NCBI RefSeq assembly: GCF_042492175.1
Contig: NZ_CP170453.1
Coordinates: forward strand, 186,001 to 250,000
Length of the DNA stretch: 64,000 bases
Reading direction: 5' to 3'
Source: CAJXSN01 sp947492235
GTDB lineage: Bacteria; Pseudomonadota; Alphaproteobacteria; Sphingomonadales; Sphingomonadaceae
The notes under the pieces: generated by a model
Told to the model about the DNA's origin: nothing
Databases searched by the model: none
Seen by the model: the letters and a program-made list of their open reading frames with translations, nothing else
Part shown: one piece after another, positions 33,835 through 42,551 of the stretch
Numbering within the stretch: the stretch's first letter is position 1
How the letters are laid out: every line of letters begins with the position of its first letter
Program-made: the position numbers and the translations under genes

Positions 33835-35943
33835 GTGAATGTAATTTTACTCTCGATCATTCTGGGATTGGTGGCCGTAATCTACGGCTTTGTAACCAGT
33901 CGCCAGGTCCTCGGCGCGGGCGCCGGGAATGAGAAAATGCAGGAAATCGCCGGGGCCATCCAAGAGGGTGCCCAGGCCTATCTGCGCCGCCAATACACCA
34001 CCATCGGCATCGTCGGTGTGGTCGTGGCGATCATCGTTTTCATCTTCCTCGGTCCGATCTCGACCGCCGGCTTCGTGGTTGGCGCGGTCTTGTCGGGCGT
34101 CGCGGGCTTTATCGGGATGAACATCTCGGTCCGCTCGAACGTTCGCACCGCCGCTGCTGCACAGTCCGGTCTGCAACAGGGCCTGACCGTGGCGTTCCGC
34201 GCCGGTGCCGTCACCGGCATGCTGGTCGCCGGCCTCGCGCTACTGTCCATTGCCGGGTTCTTCTACCTGCTGACGGTTTCGATGGGGCTGGACCTCACCG
34301 TGCTGGAAGAGAAGCGCGAGATTATCGACGCGCTGGTCGGCCTCGCCTTCGGTGCTTCGCTGATTTCGATCTTCGCCCGTCTGGGCGGCGGCATCTTCAC
34401 CAAGGCTGCCGATGTCGGCGCCGATCTGGTGGGTAAAGTCGAAGCAGGCATCCCCGAGGATGATCCACGCAACCCTGCCACCATCGCCGATAACGTAGGC
34501 GACAATGTGGGTGACTGCGCCGGTATGGCTGCCGACCTGTTCGAGACCTATGTCGTGACCGTCGGGGCCACTATGGTTCTGACCGCGCTGCTGTTCACTG
34601 GCCTCGCGCTGCCTGAACTGACTGCGTTGATGAGCCTGCCGCTGCTGGTTGGCGGTGTCTGCATCATCACCTCGATCATCGGCACCTACATGGTCCGTCT
34701 CGGCAAGTCCGAGAACATCATGGGCGCGCTGTACAAGGGCTTCATCACCACTGCGGTGCTGTCGATCCCGGCGATCTGGTGGGCGACAAGCTACACCATC
34801 GGCATGGACGCCAGCTACACCGTGGGCGAGCAGACCTTCACCGGCATGGACCTGTTCTGGTCGATGATGGTCGGTCTGGCTGTAACCGGTCTGATCATCT
34901 GGATCACCGAGTACTACACCGGCACGGAATACCGTCCGGTCCGCTCGATCGCCAAGTCGTCCGAAACGGGCCACGGCACCAACGTCATTCAGGGTCTGGC
35001 GATCTCGCTGGAATCGACCGCCCTGCCGACGCTGGTCATCGTGGTCGGCATCATCGTGACGTATCAGCTGGCCGGCCTGATGGGCATTGCCTTCGCTGCT
35101 ACTTCGATGCTGGCTCTCGCTGGCATGGTGGTTGCTCTGGACGCCTATGGCCCGGTCACCGACAATGCCGGCGGTATCGCCGAAATGTCGGAACTGGACC
35201 AGAGCGTGCGTGACAAGACGGACGCGCTGGACGCTGTGGGCAACACGACCAAGGCTGTGACCAAGGGCTATGCCATTGGTTCCGCCGGTCTGGCCGCGCT
35301 GGTGCTGTTCAGTGCCTACACGGCCGACCTGAAGGAGTTCTTCCCCGATCTGGAAGTCAGCTTCAGCCTTGAAAACCCCTATGTCATTGTCGGCCTGCTG
35401 CTCGGCGCTCTGCTCCCGTACCTGTTCGGTGCGATGGGCATGACCGCCGTGGGCCGCGCCGCCGGTGACGTGGTTGTCGATGTGCGTGACCAGTTCGCGA
35501 AAGACCCCGGCATCATGGAAGGGACCAGCCGTCCCAACTATGCCCGCACGGTGGATCTGGTGACGAAGGCGGCGATCAAGGAAATGATCCTGCCTTCGAT
35601 GCTGCCGGTGTTCGCGCCCATCGTGGTGTACTTTGCAATCACCGCAGTGGCGGGTCAGGCCAATGGCTTTGCCGCTCTGGGTGCATTGCTTCTGGGCGTG
35701 ATCGTCTCGGGTGTCTTCGTGGCGCTGTCCATGACCGCGGGTGGCGGTGCATGGGACAATGCCAAGAAGTACATCGAAGACGGCAATCACGGCGGCAAAG
35801 GCTCCGAAGCCCACAAGGCTGCGGTGACCGGCGATACGGTTGGCGATCCTTACAAGGATACCGCCGGCCCGGCTGTGAACCCGATGATCAAGATCACCAA
35901 CATTGTCGCTCTGCTGCTGCTCGCAGCGCTCGCGGTCGGCTGA
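33835..35943 (+). CDS. hppA: Proton-pumping membrane pyrophosphatase, K+-insensitive type
   Basis: 702 residues from GTG 33835, preceded by AGGGGGAATAATC; ATG 33790 is also in frame but is less family-like. Pumps protons out of the cytoplasm using pyrophosphate hydrolysis. Around 16 membrane segments are expected. The PPi-binding motif DVGADLVGKVEAGIPEDDPR and DNVGDNVGDCAGMAADLFE are present, as is the late DTVGDPYKDTAGPAVNPMIK. GNTTKAVTKG has Lys at residue 473, where K+-dependent enzymes have Ala, so it should be K+-independent. Followed by the strong terminator at 35973-36007. Confidence 0.97.
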   Translation: MNVILLSIILGLVAVIYGFVTSRQVLGAGAGNEKMQEIAGAIQEGAQAYLRRQYTTIGIVGVVVAIIVFIFLGPISTAGFVVGAVLSGVAGFIGMNISVRSNVRTAAAAQSGLQQGLTVAFRAGAVTGMLVAGLALLSIAGFFYLLTVSMGLDLTVLEEKREIIDALVGLAFGASLISIFARLGGGIFTKAADVGADLVGKVEAGIPEDDPRNPATIADNVGDNVGDCAGMAADLFETYVVTVGATMVLTALLFTGLALPELTALMSLPLLVGGVCIITSIIGTYMVRLGKSENIMGALYKGFITTAVLSIPAIWWATSYTIGMDASYTVGEQTFTGMDLFWSMMVGLAVTGLIIWITEYYTGTEYRPVRSIAKSSETGHGTNVIQGLAISLESTALPTLVIVVGIIVTYQLAGLMGIAFAATSMLALAGMVVALDAYGPVTDNAGGIAEMSELDQSVRDKTDALDAVGNTTKAVTKGYAIGSAGLAALVLFSAYTADLKEFFPDLEVSFSLENPYVIVGLLLGALLPYLFGAMGMTAVGRAAGDVVVDVRDQFAKDPGIMEGTSRPNYARTVDLVTKAAIKEMILPSMLPVFAPIVVYFAITAVAGQANGFAALGALLLGVIVSGVFVALSMTAGGGAWDNAKKYIEDGNHGGKGSEAHKAAVTGDTVGDPYKDTAGPAVNPMIKITNIVALLLLAALAVG

Positions 35944-35972
35944 TCCGAAGCTTCCCATAACGGGACGAGAAA

Positions 35973-36007
35973 GGCCCCGCCCGGCGTTAACCCGGGCGGG
36001 GCCTTTT
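35973..36007 (+). terminator. Rho-independent terminator after hppA
   Basis: GGCCCCGCCCGG (35973-35984) pairs with CCGGGCGGGGCC (35992-36003) around a seven-base loop, followed at once by TTTT. This is the clearest intrinsic terminator of the window. It lies about 30 bp behind the hppA stop. Confidence 0.93.
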
Positions 36008-36109
36008 GTATCGACACGGGACGCGGGCGCACCGCTTAAACATTCCGAAGTCAAAAGCAGTTACCGGAGACGAGCGCAGAAGGTTGCGCGGCGCTTACGA
36101 AGGTTAACG

Positions 36110-37243
36110 GTGGCGAGTCAGGCCCGGACAATTGCACCTGCCGACCCGGTCGGCATGACGCGCGTGGTATCCACGCGGGCCGGCAGCGTGCCGGCCGTTG
36201 CCTGGGATGCGCTGGCGCAAAACGCCTCCACGCCCAATCCGTTTTTCGAACGCTGGTGCCTGCTGCCTGCGCTGGCCGCATTCGATCCGGCGTACTCGGT
36301 GCGCCTTGCCTGCTTTTACCGGGATGAACGGCTGATCGGGCTGCTGCCACTGGCGCTGAGCGGAGATTATTACGGCTATCCCGTGCCCCATCAGCGGGCC
36401 TGGCTGCATGCCAATGCCTTTTGCGGTGCGCCGCTGGTGCTTGCGGGGCAGGAACACACCTTCTGGGCGGCCCTGCTGGAGTGGGCGGATGCTGCACAGG
36501 GCAATGCGATGTTCTTGCATCTGACCGGCCTCCCCTCGGACGGGCCGCTCTATGACGCCTTGCGCGATACAACCGCACGTGACCGCCGCCCGGCAGCGGT
36601 GGTCCAACGGGAGGAGCGCGCGATGCTCATCTCCGACCTCTCGCCGGAAGACTATTTCGCCCAGTCGATGAGCACCAAGAAGCGCAAAGAGCTGCGCCGC
36701 CAGTCCCGCCGTCTGGGCGAAGAAGGCGCGCTGGAATTTGTCCGCCAGACGGATGATGCGCAATTGCCCGAATGGACGCAGCAGTTTCTCGCACTGGAAG
36801 CTTCGGGCTGGAAAGGCAACGAACGCTCTGCACTCGCCAGTGCCCCCGATACCGCCGCTTTCTTCCGCGACAGTCTGGCAGGCGCAGCGCAGGCGGGCAG
36901 GCTCGAACGCCTGTCGCTCAATCTCGATGGCGCGCCGATTGCCATGCTGGCCAATTTCCTGACCGCGCCCGGCAGCTTCAGCTTCAAGACCGCCTATGAC
37001 GAACGCTATGCGCGCTTCAGCCCCGGCGTTTTGTTGCAGCGCGAGAACCTCGACATTCTGGCGCGCGAAGACATTGCCTGGTGCGACAGCTGCGCCGCGC
37101 CCGACCACCCGATGATCGAACGCATCTGGCGCGAAAAACGCGAGGTCGTGCGTGTATCTGTGGCGCTGGGTGGCATCATGCGCCGCCAAGCCGCCCGCGC
37201 CTTCCTGACCGCCGAAAACCGCGCCCTGCCCAAAGGCCTTTGA
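36110..37243 (+). CDS. FemAB/BioF2-like (GNAT-superfamily) acyltransferase
   Basis: 377 residues from a GTG at 36110 preceded by GAAGG; an ATG at 36155 is also possible. The first half includes NPFFERWCLLPALAAFD and ERLIGLLPLALSG. The second half holds YFAQSMSTKKRKELRRQSRRL and LALEASGWKGNERSAL with the later FSFKTAYDERYARFSPGVLLQ, the usual pattern of CelD/BcsL-like acetyltransferases. These use acyl-CoA to modify polysaccharides or peptides; the substrate here is not known. It is followed after 11 bp by a JmjC-like gene. Confidence 0.85.
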   Translation: MASQARTIAPADPVGMTRVVSTRAGSVPAVAWDALAQNASTPNPFFERWCLLPALAAFDPAYSVRLACFYRDERLIGLLPLALSGDYYGYPVPHQRAWLHANAFCGAPLVLAGQEHTFWAALLEWADAAQGNAMFLHLTGLPSDGPLYDALRDTTARDRRPAAVVQREERAMLISDLSPEDYFAQSMSTKKRKELRRQSRRLGEEGALEFVRQTDDAQLPEWTQQFLALEASGWKGNERSALASAPDTAAFFRDSLAGAAQAGRLERLSLNLDGAPIAMLANFLTAPGSFSFKTAYDERYARFSPGVLLQRENLDILAREDIAWCDSCAAPDHPMIERIWREKREVVRVSVALGGIMRRQAARAFLTAENRALPKGL

Positions 37244-37254
37244 AGGACAGATTG

Positions 37255-38157
37255 ATGGACAGCCCCTCCTTCCCCGCCGCAGACAATAACGCGCAAGACA
37301 GTGTCGCGGACCTGCCCGAGACCGTGTTCCCGCGCTCCTCGCGCGATCTGTTTGCGCTAGGCTATCCCGAAACGCCGCATACGCTGCGTCATTCGCTCGA
37401 GCGGCACGATCTGCTGACGCTCGATGCGCTGGCGGGTCTTGCCGGCGCGCTTCCCGAAGCGAGCATCGAGTATAATCGCGGGGACCTGCCCATCGGCGTG
37501 GACGGCAAACCCGGCGCGACGGGGCGCTCCATTCAGGACACCATCCGCCACATCGCCACCAGCAACAGCTGGGCCGTGCTCAAGAATATCGAACAGGTGC
37601 CTTCCTACGAGGCTCTTTTGCTGCGCCTGCTCGACGAATTGCGCCCCGCCATCGAGGAGAAAACGGGCGCGATGCTGCGCCCGCAGGGCTTCATCTTCAT
37701 CTCCAGCCCGAACGCCGTGACGCCCTATCACTTCGATCCGGAGCACAACATTCTGCTCCAGCTGACCGGCTCCAAGACGATGACCCAGTTCCCGGCGGGC
37801 GACCCCACCTACGCCCCCGATGCAGTGCACGAAGGCTATCACACCGGCGGCGCGCGGGAGCTGACATGGACCGATGATCTGGCGCAAGGCGGCACCGAAT
37901 TCGCGCTGTCTCCCGGGCAGGCGCTCTTCGTGCCGGTCATGGCCCCGCATTTTGTCCGTAACGGTCCCGCCAGCTCCATCTCGCTGAGCATCACATGGCG
38001 CAGCGACTGGAGCTTTGCCGAAGCCGATGCGCGGGCCTTCAACGCGCTGATGCGCGACGCCGGGATCAGCCCTGCCCCGCCGGGACGCTGGCCTGCGGGC
38101 AATCGCGGCAAGGCCCTCGCCTACCGCGCGATGCGCCGCCTGAAGCTGGTCGCCTAA
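37255..38157 (+). CDS. JmjC-type cupin protein (possible 2-oxoglutarate oxygenase)
   Basis: 300 residues from ATG 37255. The Fe(II) motif is visible as TPYHFDPEHNILLQLTG (His-x-Asp) with the distal His in VMAPHFVRNG, after SPGQALFVP. This is the HxD...H arrangement of JmjC/cupin-8 hydroxylases. GSKTMTQFPAGDP resembles a helix between strands. The hydroxylation target is unknown. It follows the FemAB-like acyltransferase by 11 bp, so the two may modify the same target. Confidence 0.85.
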   Translation: MDSPSFPAADNNAQDSVADLPETVFPRSSRDLFALGYPETPHTLRHSLERHDLLTLDALAGLAGALPEASIEYNRGDLPIGVDGKPGATGRSIQDTIRHIATSNSWAVLKNIEQVPSYEALLLRLLDELRPAIEEKTGAMLRPQGFIFISSPNAVTPYHFDPEHNILLQLTGSKTMTQFPAGDPTYAPDAVHEGYHTGGARELTWTDDLAQGGTEFALSPGQALFVPVMAPHFVRNGPASSISLSITWRSDWSFAEADARAFNALMRDAGISPAPPGRWPAGNRGKALAYRAMRRLKLVA

Positions 38158-38204
38158 ACGTCTCTTCCAAATTGGCCAATTGACGCGCGCCACCCTTCCG
38201 CCGC

Positions 38205-39149
38205 ATGGCCCGCGGGATGAGCGACGACACTCCCGATAACGGCCCCGATACCGCCCCCGACCCGCAAAAACTCACCGACGGCCTCGTCCGCCTGCTGACT
38301 GTAGAGCGCACCGGCGATGATGCGTTTGCAGGCCGCCAGCAGAAGGACGGCTTTGGCCGTGTGTTCGGCGGGCAGGTGATCGCGCAGGCGTTGCAGGCCG
38401 CACAGGCAACGGTGGAGGATGGCAAGCATGCACACTCGCTCCACGCCTATTTCCTGCGCGGCGGCGAGGAAGGCGTCGGCATCGACTACGCAACCGCGCG
38501 CGATTTCGAAGGCCGCAGTTTCGCCAATCGCCGGGCGGTCGCCAGCCAGAACGGCAAACCCATTCTCAACCTCACCGCCAGTTTCCAGCGGCCCGAGGAC
38601 GGCATGGCCCATCAGGACAGCGTGATGCCCGATGTGCCCCCGCCAGAGGAGCTCAAATCCGACATGGAGATGCGGCGTCATTTCGCGGACAAGGCGAACC
38701 TGCCCGAAGCGACCCGCAAGATCATGCTGCGCCCTCGCCCCATCGAAATGCGCACCACGGACAAGCTCCACTGGATGAACAGCGAGCCCAAGGAGCCGCG
38801 CGCGCACAGCTGGTTCAAAACCTCCGGCATCTTGCCCGCAATCGAGGACAACCCGGCGATCCACCGCGCAATTATCGCCTATGCCAGCGATTACACGCTG
38901 CTGGGCACCAGCGCCCTGCCCCACGGCCTTTCGTGGATGCGCGGCGAGCTGGTCGGGGCCAGCCTCGACCACGCGCTATGGTTCCACCGCGAAGCCCGCG
39001 CCGACGAATGGCTCCTCTACGCCACCGACGCCCCGTGGAGCGGATCGGGCCGGGGCTTCAACCGCGGCCGCATCTACAACCGCGCAGGCGAGCTGGTCGC
39101 GAGCGTGGCGCAAGAAGGCATGATGCGGCGGCGTAAGGGGAAAAGCTGA
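38205..39149 (+). CDS. tesB: Acyl-CoA thioesterase II
   Basis: 314 residues from ATG 38205, with an in-frame ATG four codons on (38217). Hydrolyses medium- and long-chain acyl-CoA. Two hotdog halves: GRQQKDGFGRVFGGQVIAQALQAA in the first, AIHRAIIAYASDYTLLGTSALPHG in the second, then SLDHALWFHREARADEWLLYATDAPWSGSGRGF (given here in parts), with the catalytic Asp and Gln regions. Length and motifs fit TesB closely. Ends 9 bp from the convergent copB stop. Confidence 0.95.
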   Translation: MARGMSDDTPDNGPDTAPDPQKLTDGLVRLLTVERTGDDAFAGRQQKDGFGRVFGGQVIAQALQAAQATVEDGKHAHSLHAYFLRGGEEGVGIDYATARDFEGRSFANRRAVASQNGKPILNLTASFQRPEDGMAHQDSVMPDVPPPEELKSDMEMRRHFADKANLPEATRKIMLRPRPIEMRTTDKLHWMNSEPKEPRAHSWFKTSGILPAIEDNPAIHRAIIAYASDYTLLGTSALPHGLSWMRGELVGASLDHALWFHREARADEWLLYATDAPWSGSGRGFNRGRIYNRAGELVASVAQEGMMRRRKGKS

Positions 39150-39158
39150 CGCCGGGGA

Positions 39159-40259
39159 TCAGAACCAGCCGCGCAGACCGACCAGCACTTTGATCCCGTC
39201 GGCGTCCTTGCCATCCGCGCGGGCGATATCGGCGGTTTGCCCTAGCTTTGCCTCGTATTCCACGCCCACATAGGGCGCGAATTCGGGCACGATTTCGTAG
39301 CGCAGCCGCAACCCCGGCTCGATCTTGGTAATTCCTGCGCCGATCTCGCGCTCGGGAATGTCCTGCGCGGACAGCTCCACTTCGATGCGCGGTTGCAGGA
39401 TCCATTGCTGGGTGATTTTCTGATCATATTCCGCCTCCAGCCGCGCGGTCAGATCGCCCTTGTCCGACAGGAACAGCGCGCCGTCGACGTGGAACCAATA
39501 GGGCGCGAGGCCCTGCACACCCAGCACCAGATGCGCGCGTGTTTCGGGCTCTGCATCCAGCCGTACGCCGCCTTGGAAATCGAAGAACGGGCCGATGGCG
39601 TGGCTGTAGAGCGCCTGTATCTCGGCGTCCTCCAGCGCGCCGCCCAGTTCGCCTTCGCCTTCCGTCTTGATGACGAAGCGGCTGATGTCTCCGCCATACC
39701 AGCCCTGTGCGTCCCAGACGTATCCGTCCTTGCCGCCGCGATCGGTGGCAAAGCGCGCTTCCAGCCGCTCGACCAGAACCATGCCGGTTTTCATGCCGCC
39801 ATTTTCGCGGGCGAGCTGCGCGCGGGAGGGAGCCATCGCCTCTGCGCCCCAGATCGCATCGGCAGCATAGCGAGGCCCTGCAAGTGCGCGCGCAGGCACG
39901 GCGCTTTCCGGCGCAGCACCGGGTGCGGATTTATCAGTGCCCATCCCGTGCGCGGAATGATCCATCTTCCCATGCGCGGCAGACCCGGTTTTAGGCGGGC
40001 ACTGTTCGGGCGGCAGATGGCCCATGGCGCAATGATCCATCTCGGGCTGCTTTGGCGCTGGCTCTGGTTCCGGCTCAACTTGCGCGCCAGACTTCGGCGG
40101 ACACTGTTCCGGCGGCAGGTGCCCCATCGCGCAGTGATCCATTTCCGCCGGAGCCACATCGGTCGCTGCCCCATCATGTCCGCCATGCATGGAATGGTCC
40201 TGCGCAGCCAGCGGAGCCGCCGCCAGCGCAGCGCCGGTGAGCAAAAGAGCGCGGATCAT
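39159..40259 (-). CDS. copB: Copper resistance protein B (outer membrane)
   Basis: 366 residues. Outer-membrane copper-binding protein of the CopAB system. Signal peptide MIRALLLTGAALAAAPLAAQ. The first part is rich in Met/His/Cys and contains two exact copies of MDHCAMGHLPPEQCPPK (residues 40-56 and 74-90). A CopB barrel domain follows (VLVERLEARFATDRGG, YGGDISRFVIKTEGEG, IGPFFDFQGGVRLDAEP), ending with a typical GLRGWF. The Cys pairs in the repeat are unusual; most CopB N-termini are Met/His-rich without Cys. Start overlaps the copA stop by four bases. Confidence 0.93.
   Translation of the reverse strand: MIRALLLTGAALAAAPLAAQDHSMHGGHDGAATDVAPAEMDHCAMGHLPPEQCPPKSGAQVEPEPEPAPKQPEMDHCAMGHLPPEQCPPKTGSAAHGKMDHSAHGMGTDKSAPGAAPESAVPARALAGPRYAADAIWGAEAMAPSRAQLARENGGMKTGMVLVERLEARFATDRGGKDGYVWDAQGWYGGDISRFVIKTEGEGELGGALEDAEIQALYSHAIGPFFDFQGGVRLDAEPETRAHLVLGVQGLAPYWFHVDGALFLSDKGDLTARLEAEYDQKITQQWILQPRIEVELSAQDIPEREIGAGITKIEPGLRLRYEIVPEFAPYVGVEYEAKLGQTADIARADGKDADGIKVLVGLRGWF
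39990..40142 (-). repeat. Tandem 17-residue copper-binding repeat in copB
   Basis: Two identical peptide units, MDHCAMGHLPPEQCPPK, separated by 17 residues rich in Glu/Pro. Each carries one His-Cys, a Met-Gly-His and a late Cys, giving likely soft-metal ligands. The DNA of the two units is similar but not identical, so the repeat is not a recent exact duplication. Confidence 0.88.
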
Positions 40260-41971
40260 GACGAAGCCTTTGCAGGCGCTTCGGGGAACGGGCGCACCGT
40301 CACCACCTGCATCATCCCGGCGTGCATGTGATACAGCAGGTGGCAGTGAAATGCCCAGTCGCCCGGCTCGTTCGCAGTCAGATCGAAGGTCGCCGTGCTG
40401 CCCGGCTGCACCACCATCGTATGCTTCAGCGGCTGGTGCATATGATCCGCGCCGTTGACCAGCTCGAAGAAATGCCCGTGCAGGTGGATCGGATGGGCCA
40501 TCATCGTATCATTGACCAGCTTCACCCGCACCCGCTCGTCAAACCCGAAACGGATCGGATCATCGGTGACGGCGGTGAACTTCTTGCCGTCAAAGCTCCA
40601 CATATACCGTTCCATATTGCCGGTCAGGTGGATGGTCATCTCACGCTCGACCGTGCGGTGCGGGTTCGCCTGCTTGGCCTTCAGATCGGTGTAGCGCAGC
40701 ACGCGGTGATCGACGGAGTCGAGGCCGAGACCCGGGTAATCCATCCGGTCCATCGGTGCCTGCGAAACCATATCGACGCCCGGCCCTGCCTCCACATCAT
40801 CGGGCAGCAGCGAGGTGTCGCGCATATTGTGATCCATGCCCTCCATGCCGGACATGTCGTGCCCCATGGCGGCGTGATCCATCATGCCCATATCGGTCAT
40901 GGTCAGGGTGGGAATCTCACGCAGCGGCGGCGGCGTGGCGCGGTGCCCCTTGTGGCTGGTCAGGCTGGCGACGCCCATGCCGCTGCGGTCCATCGCCTCT
41001 GCCGTGATCGCGTGGCTGCCAGAGGGCGGCGTTACGATCACATCGTAAGTTTCCGCCACACCAATTTGGAATTCATCGACTTCCACTTCGTTCACGTCTT
41101 TCCCGTCGGCCTGAATCACCGTCATCGGCACACCGGGAATGCGGACGTTGAAGAAGGTCATCGCGCTGCCATTGATGACCCGCAGACGGACCCGCTCGCC
41201 CGGTTTGAACTCCAGCTGCAAATCATCCGCCGGGCCGTGGCCATTGATCAGGAAGGTGTAGGTCGAGCCCGTCACATCGGAGATATCGCGCGGGTTCATC
41301 CGCATCTGGCCCCACATCCGCCGGTCTGCGCCGGACATGTCGCCCTCGGTCGCACTGTTCATCTGGCGCTGATAATAATGCTCCCCCACCTTCAGCTTGC
41401 GCATGATTTCGTGCGGGTGGGTCGGGGTAAACTCGCTCAGCAGCACCACATAGTCGCGGTCGTAGCGCGGATCCGGATCGGCGCTTTCGATAATCAGCGG
41501 GCCGTAATGCCCCGCCTGTTCCTGCAGGCCGGAATGCGAGTGCCACCAATAGGTGCCGTTCTGGCGGATCGGGAATTCATAGGTGAAGCGCTCCCCCGGC
41601 CTGATCCCCGGGAAGCTGACGCCGGGCACGCCGTCAAACTGGAAGGGCAGCAGCAGGCCGTGCCAGTGGATCGAGCTGTCTTCGGCCAGATTGTTGGTCA
41701 CATGCAGACGGACATCCTGCCCTTCCCGCAGGCGGATGAGCGGCCCCGGCACAGTGCCGTTGACGGCGAAGGCATGTCCGGACCGGCCGCCCGTGGTGAA
41801 GTGATGGTCGCCGATAGCCAGCTCGATATCCTCGCCCGACACCTCGCCAAATCCGTTCTTCGCATGGGACAGCGAGCCGCCCTTCGCCCAGGCAGGCATC
41901 GGCATAGCCGTGGCTGCTGCCAGCCCAGCAGTGCTGGTGATGAAACGACGGCGATTGAGAGGTTTGATCAT
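40256..41971 (-). CDS. copA: Periplasmic multicopper oxidase of copper resistance
   Basis: 571 residues from ATG 41971 (TTG at 41980 in frame). Oxidises Cu(I) in the periplasm. Twin-arginine signal: NRRRFITSTAGLAAATAMPMPAWA. The type 2/3 copper motifs IHWHGLLLPFQFDGVPG, WWHSHSGLQEQ and HPIHLHGHFFELVNG are present, and the type 1 site is HCHLLYHMHAGMM. A Met/His-rich insert, MTDMGMMDHAAMGHD then MSGMEGMDHNM, is typical of CopA and binds copper. Divergent from the repressor gene across the operator at 42015-42031. Confidence 0.96.
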   Translation of the reverse strand: MIKPLNRRRFITSTAGLAAATAMPMPAWAKGGSLSHAKNGFGEVSGEDIELAIGDHHFTTGGRSGHAFAVNGTVPGPLIRLREGQDVRLHVTNNLAEDSSIHWHGLLLPFQFDGVPGVSFPGIRPGERFTYEFPIRQNGTYWWHSHSGLQEQAGHYGPLIIESADPDPRYDRDYVVLLSEFTPTHPHEIMRKLKVGEHYYQRQMNSATEGDMSGADRRMWGQMRMNPRDISDVTGSTYTFLINGHGPADDLQLEFKPGERVRLRVINGSAMTFFNVRIPGVPMTVIQADGKDVNEVEVDEFQIGVAETYDVIVTPPSGSHAITAEAMDRSGMGVASLTSHKGHRATPPPLREIPTLTMTDMGMMDHAAMGHDMSGMEGMDHNMRDTSLLPDDVEAGPGVDMVSQAPMDRMDYPGLGLDSVDHRVLRYTDLKAKQANPHRTVEREMTIHLTGNMERYMWSFDGKKFTAVTDDPIRFGFDERVRVKLVNDTMMAHPIHLHGHFFELVNGADHMHQPLKHTMVVQPGSTATFDLTANEPGDWAFHCHLLYHMHAGMMQVVTVRPFPEAPAKASS

Positions 41972-42014
41972 AGTTTCCAACGAGCTTGAAAAGTGATTGT
42001 CAGGCGGCGTATAT

Positions 42015-42031
42015 ATACCCCCCTAGGGTAT
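42015..42031. promoter_or_regulatory. Palindromic CsoR-type operator
   Basis: ATACCCCCCTAGGGTAT, with ATACCC and GGGTAT as arms. It sits 19 bp upstream of the repressor start and 44 bp upstream of copA, between the divergent genes. GC-run centres flanked by AT-rich arms are the known pattern for CsoR/RcnR sites, so it probably controls both directions. Confidence 0.8.
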
Positions 42032-42049
42032 TTCAACGGACCAAAGACC

Positions 42050-42322
42050 ATGAGCGATGCAAAGGCGGCGAAGATCAGGCGGCTCAGCCGGATTGGCGGG
42101 CAGGTGCGCGGCATTGCGCAGATGATCGAGGATGACCGCTATTGCATGGATGTCCTGCATCAGGTGCAGGCGGTGAAGGCCGCGCTCGCCAAGGTGGAGA
42201 GCCAAGTGCTGAAAGACCACGCCGCCTGCTGCGTCGCCGAGGCCATCGCCAGCGGCGATACCGAAGAACAGCGCGCAAAATTCGAAGAGCTGGTGGATTT
42301 GATGGAGCGCACGCGGAGATAA
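42050..42322 (+). CDS. Copper-sensing CsoR/RcnR family repressor
   Basis: 90 residues from ATG 42050; the open frame begins upstream at 41993 but crosses the operator. All-helical metal-sensing repressor that leaves DNA when copper binds. The CsoR ligand set is visible as the Cys of DRYCMDVLHQVQAV and the His and last Cys of KDHAACC, in the C...H-x3-C spacing. The divergent copA-copB operon and the palindrome between them make copper the probable inducer; nickel or formaldehyde sensing by related proteins is less likely. Confidence 0.92.
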   Translation: MSDAKAAKIRRLSRIGGQVRGIAQMIEDDRYCMDVLHQVQAVKAALAKVESQVLKDHAACCVAEAIASGDTEEQRAKFEELVDLMERTRR

Positions 42323-42551
42323 GGCTGGTTAGGCGGGCAGTCTGGTTCAGGCGGACCAGTTCGCCCCGATTTATCGCGGCCCGGGCGAATCGGGACGCAT
42401 CATGAAGTTGATCCAGTCCCACCCGGCGAGATCATGGGGATGCGTGGGCGCAGTCCGCGAGCGTAGCGCAAGAGGGTATGATGTCTCGCCGGAAGCGAAT
42501 ATCGCCGACCTCAAATGTGCCAGCTGCCGCAGTGTTGGTGTCCCGATTCAG
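42323..42551. other. Intergenic region without recognised gene
   Basis: Between the repressor and the convergent membrane protein gene. A plus-strand open frame starts at 42402 but runs across the end of the minus-strand gene and has no protein-like composition. No hairpin with a T run and no repeat was found. It marks the change from GC-rich to more AT-rich DNA. Confidence 0.5.

Noticed and set aside
34240..36054. 604-residue minus-strand open frame opposite hppA
   Set aside because: Antisense shadow; hppA is unambiguous on the plus strand and the translation is low-complexity.
39990..40142. CRISPR-like or minisatellite repeat
   Set aside because: It is a two-copy peptide repeat inside the copB coding frame, with diverged DNA and no spacer structure.
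40322..41989. 555-residue plus-strand open frame opposite copA
   Set aside because: Antisense shadow of a gene with all four copper motifs.
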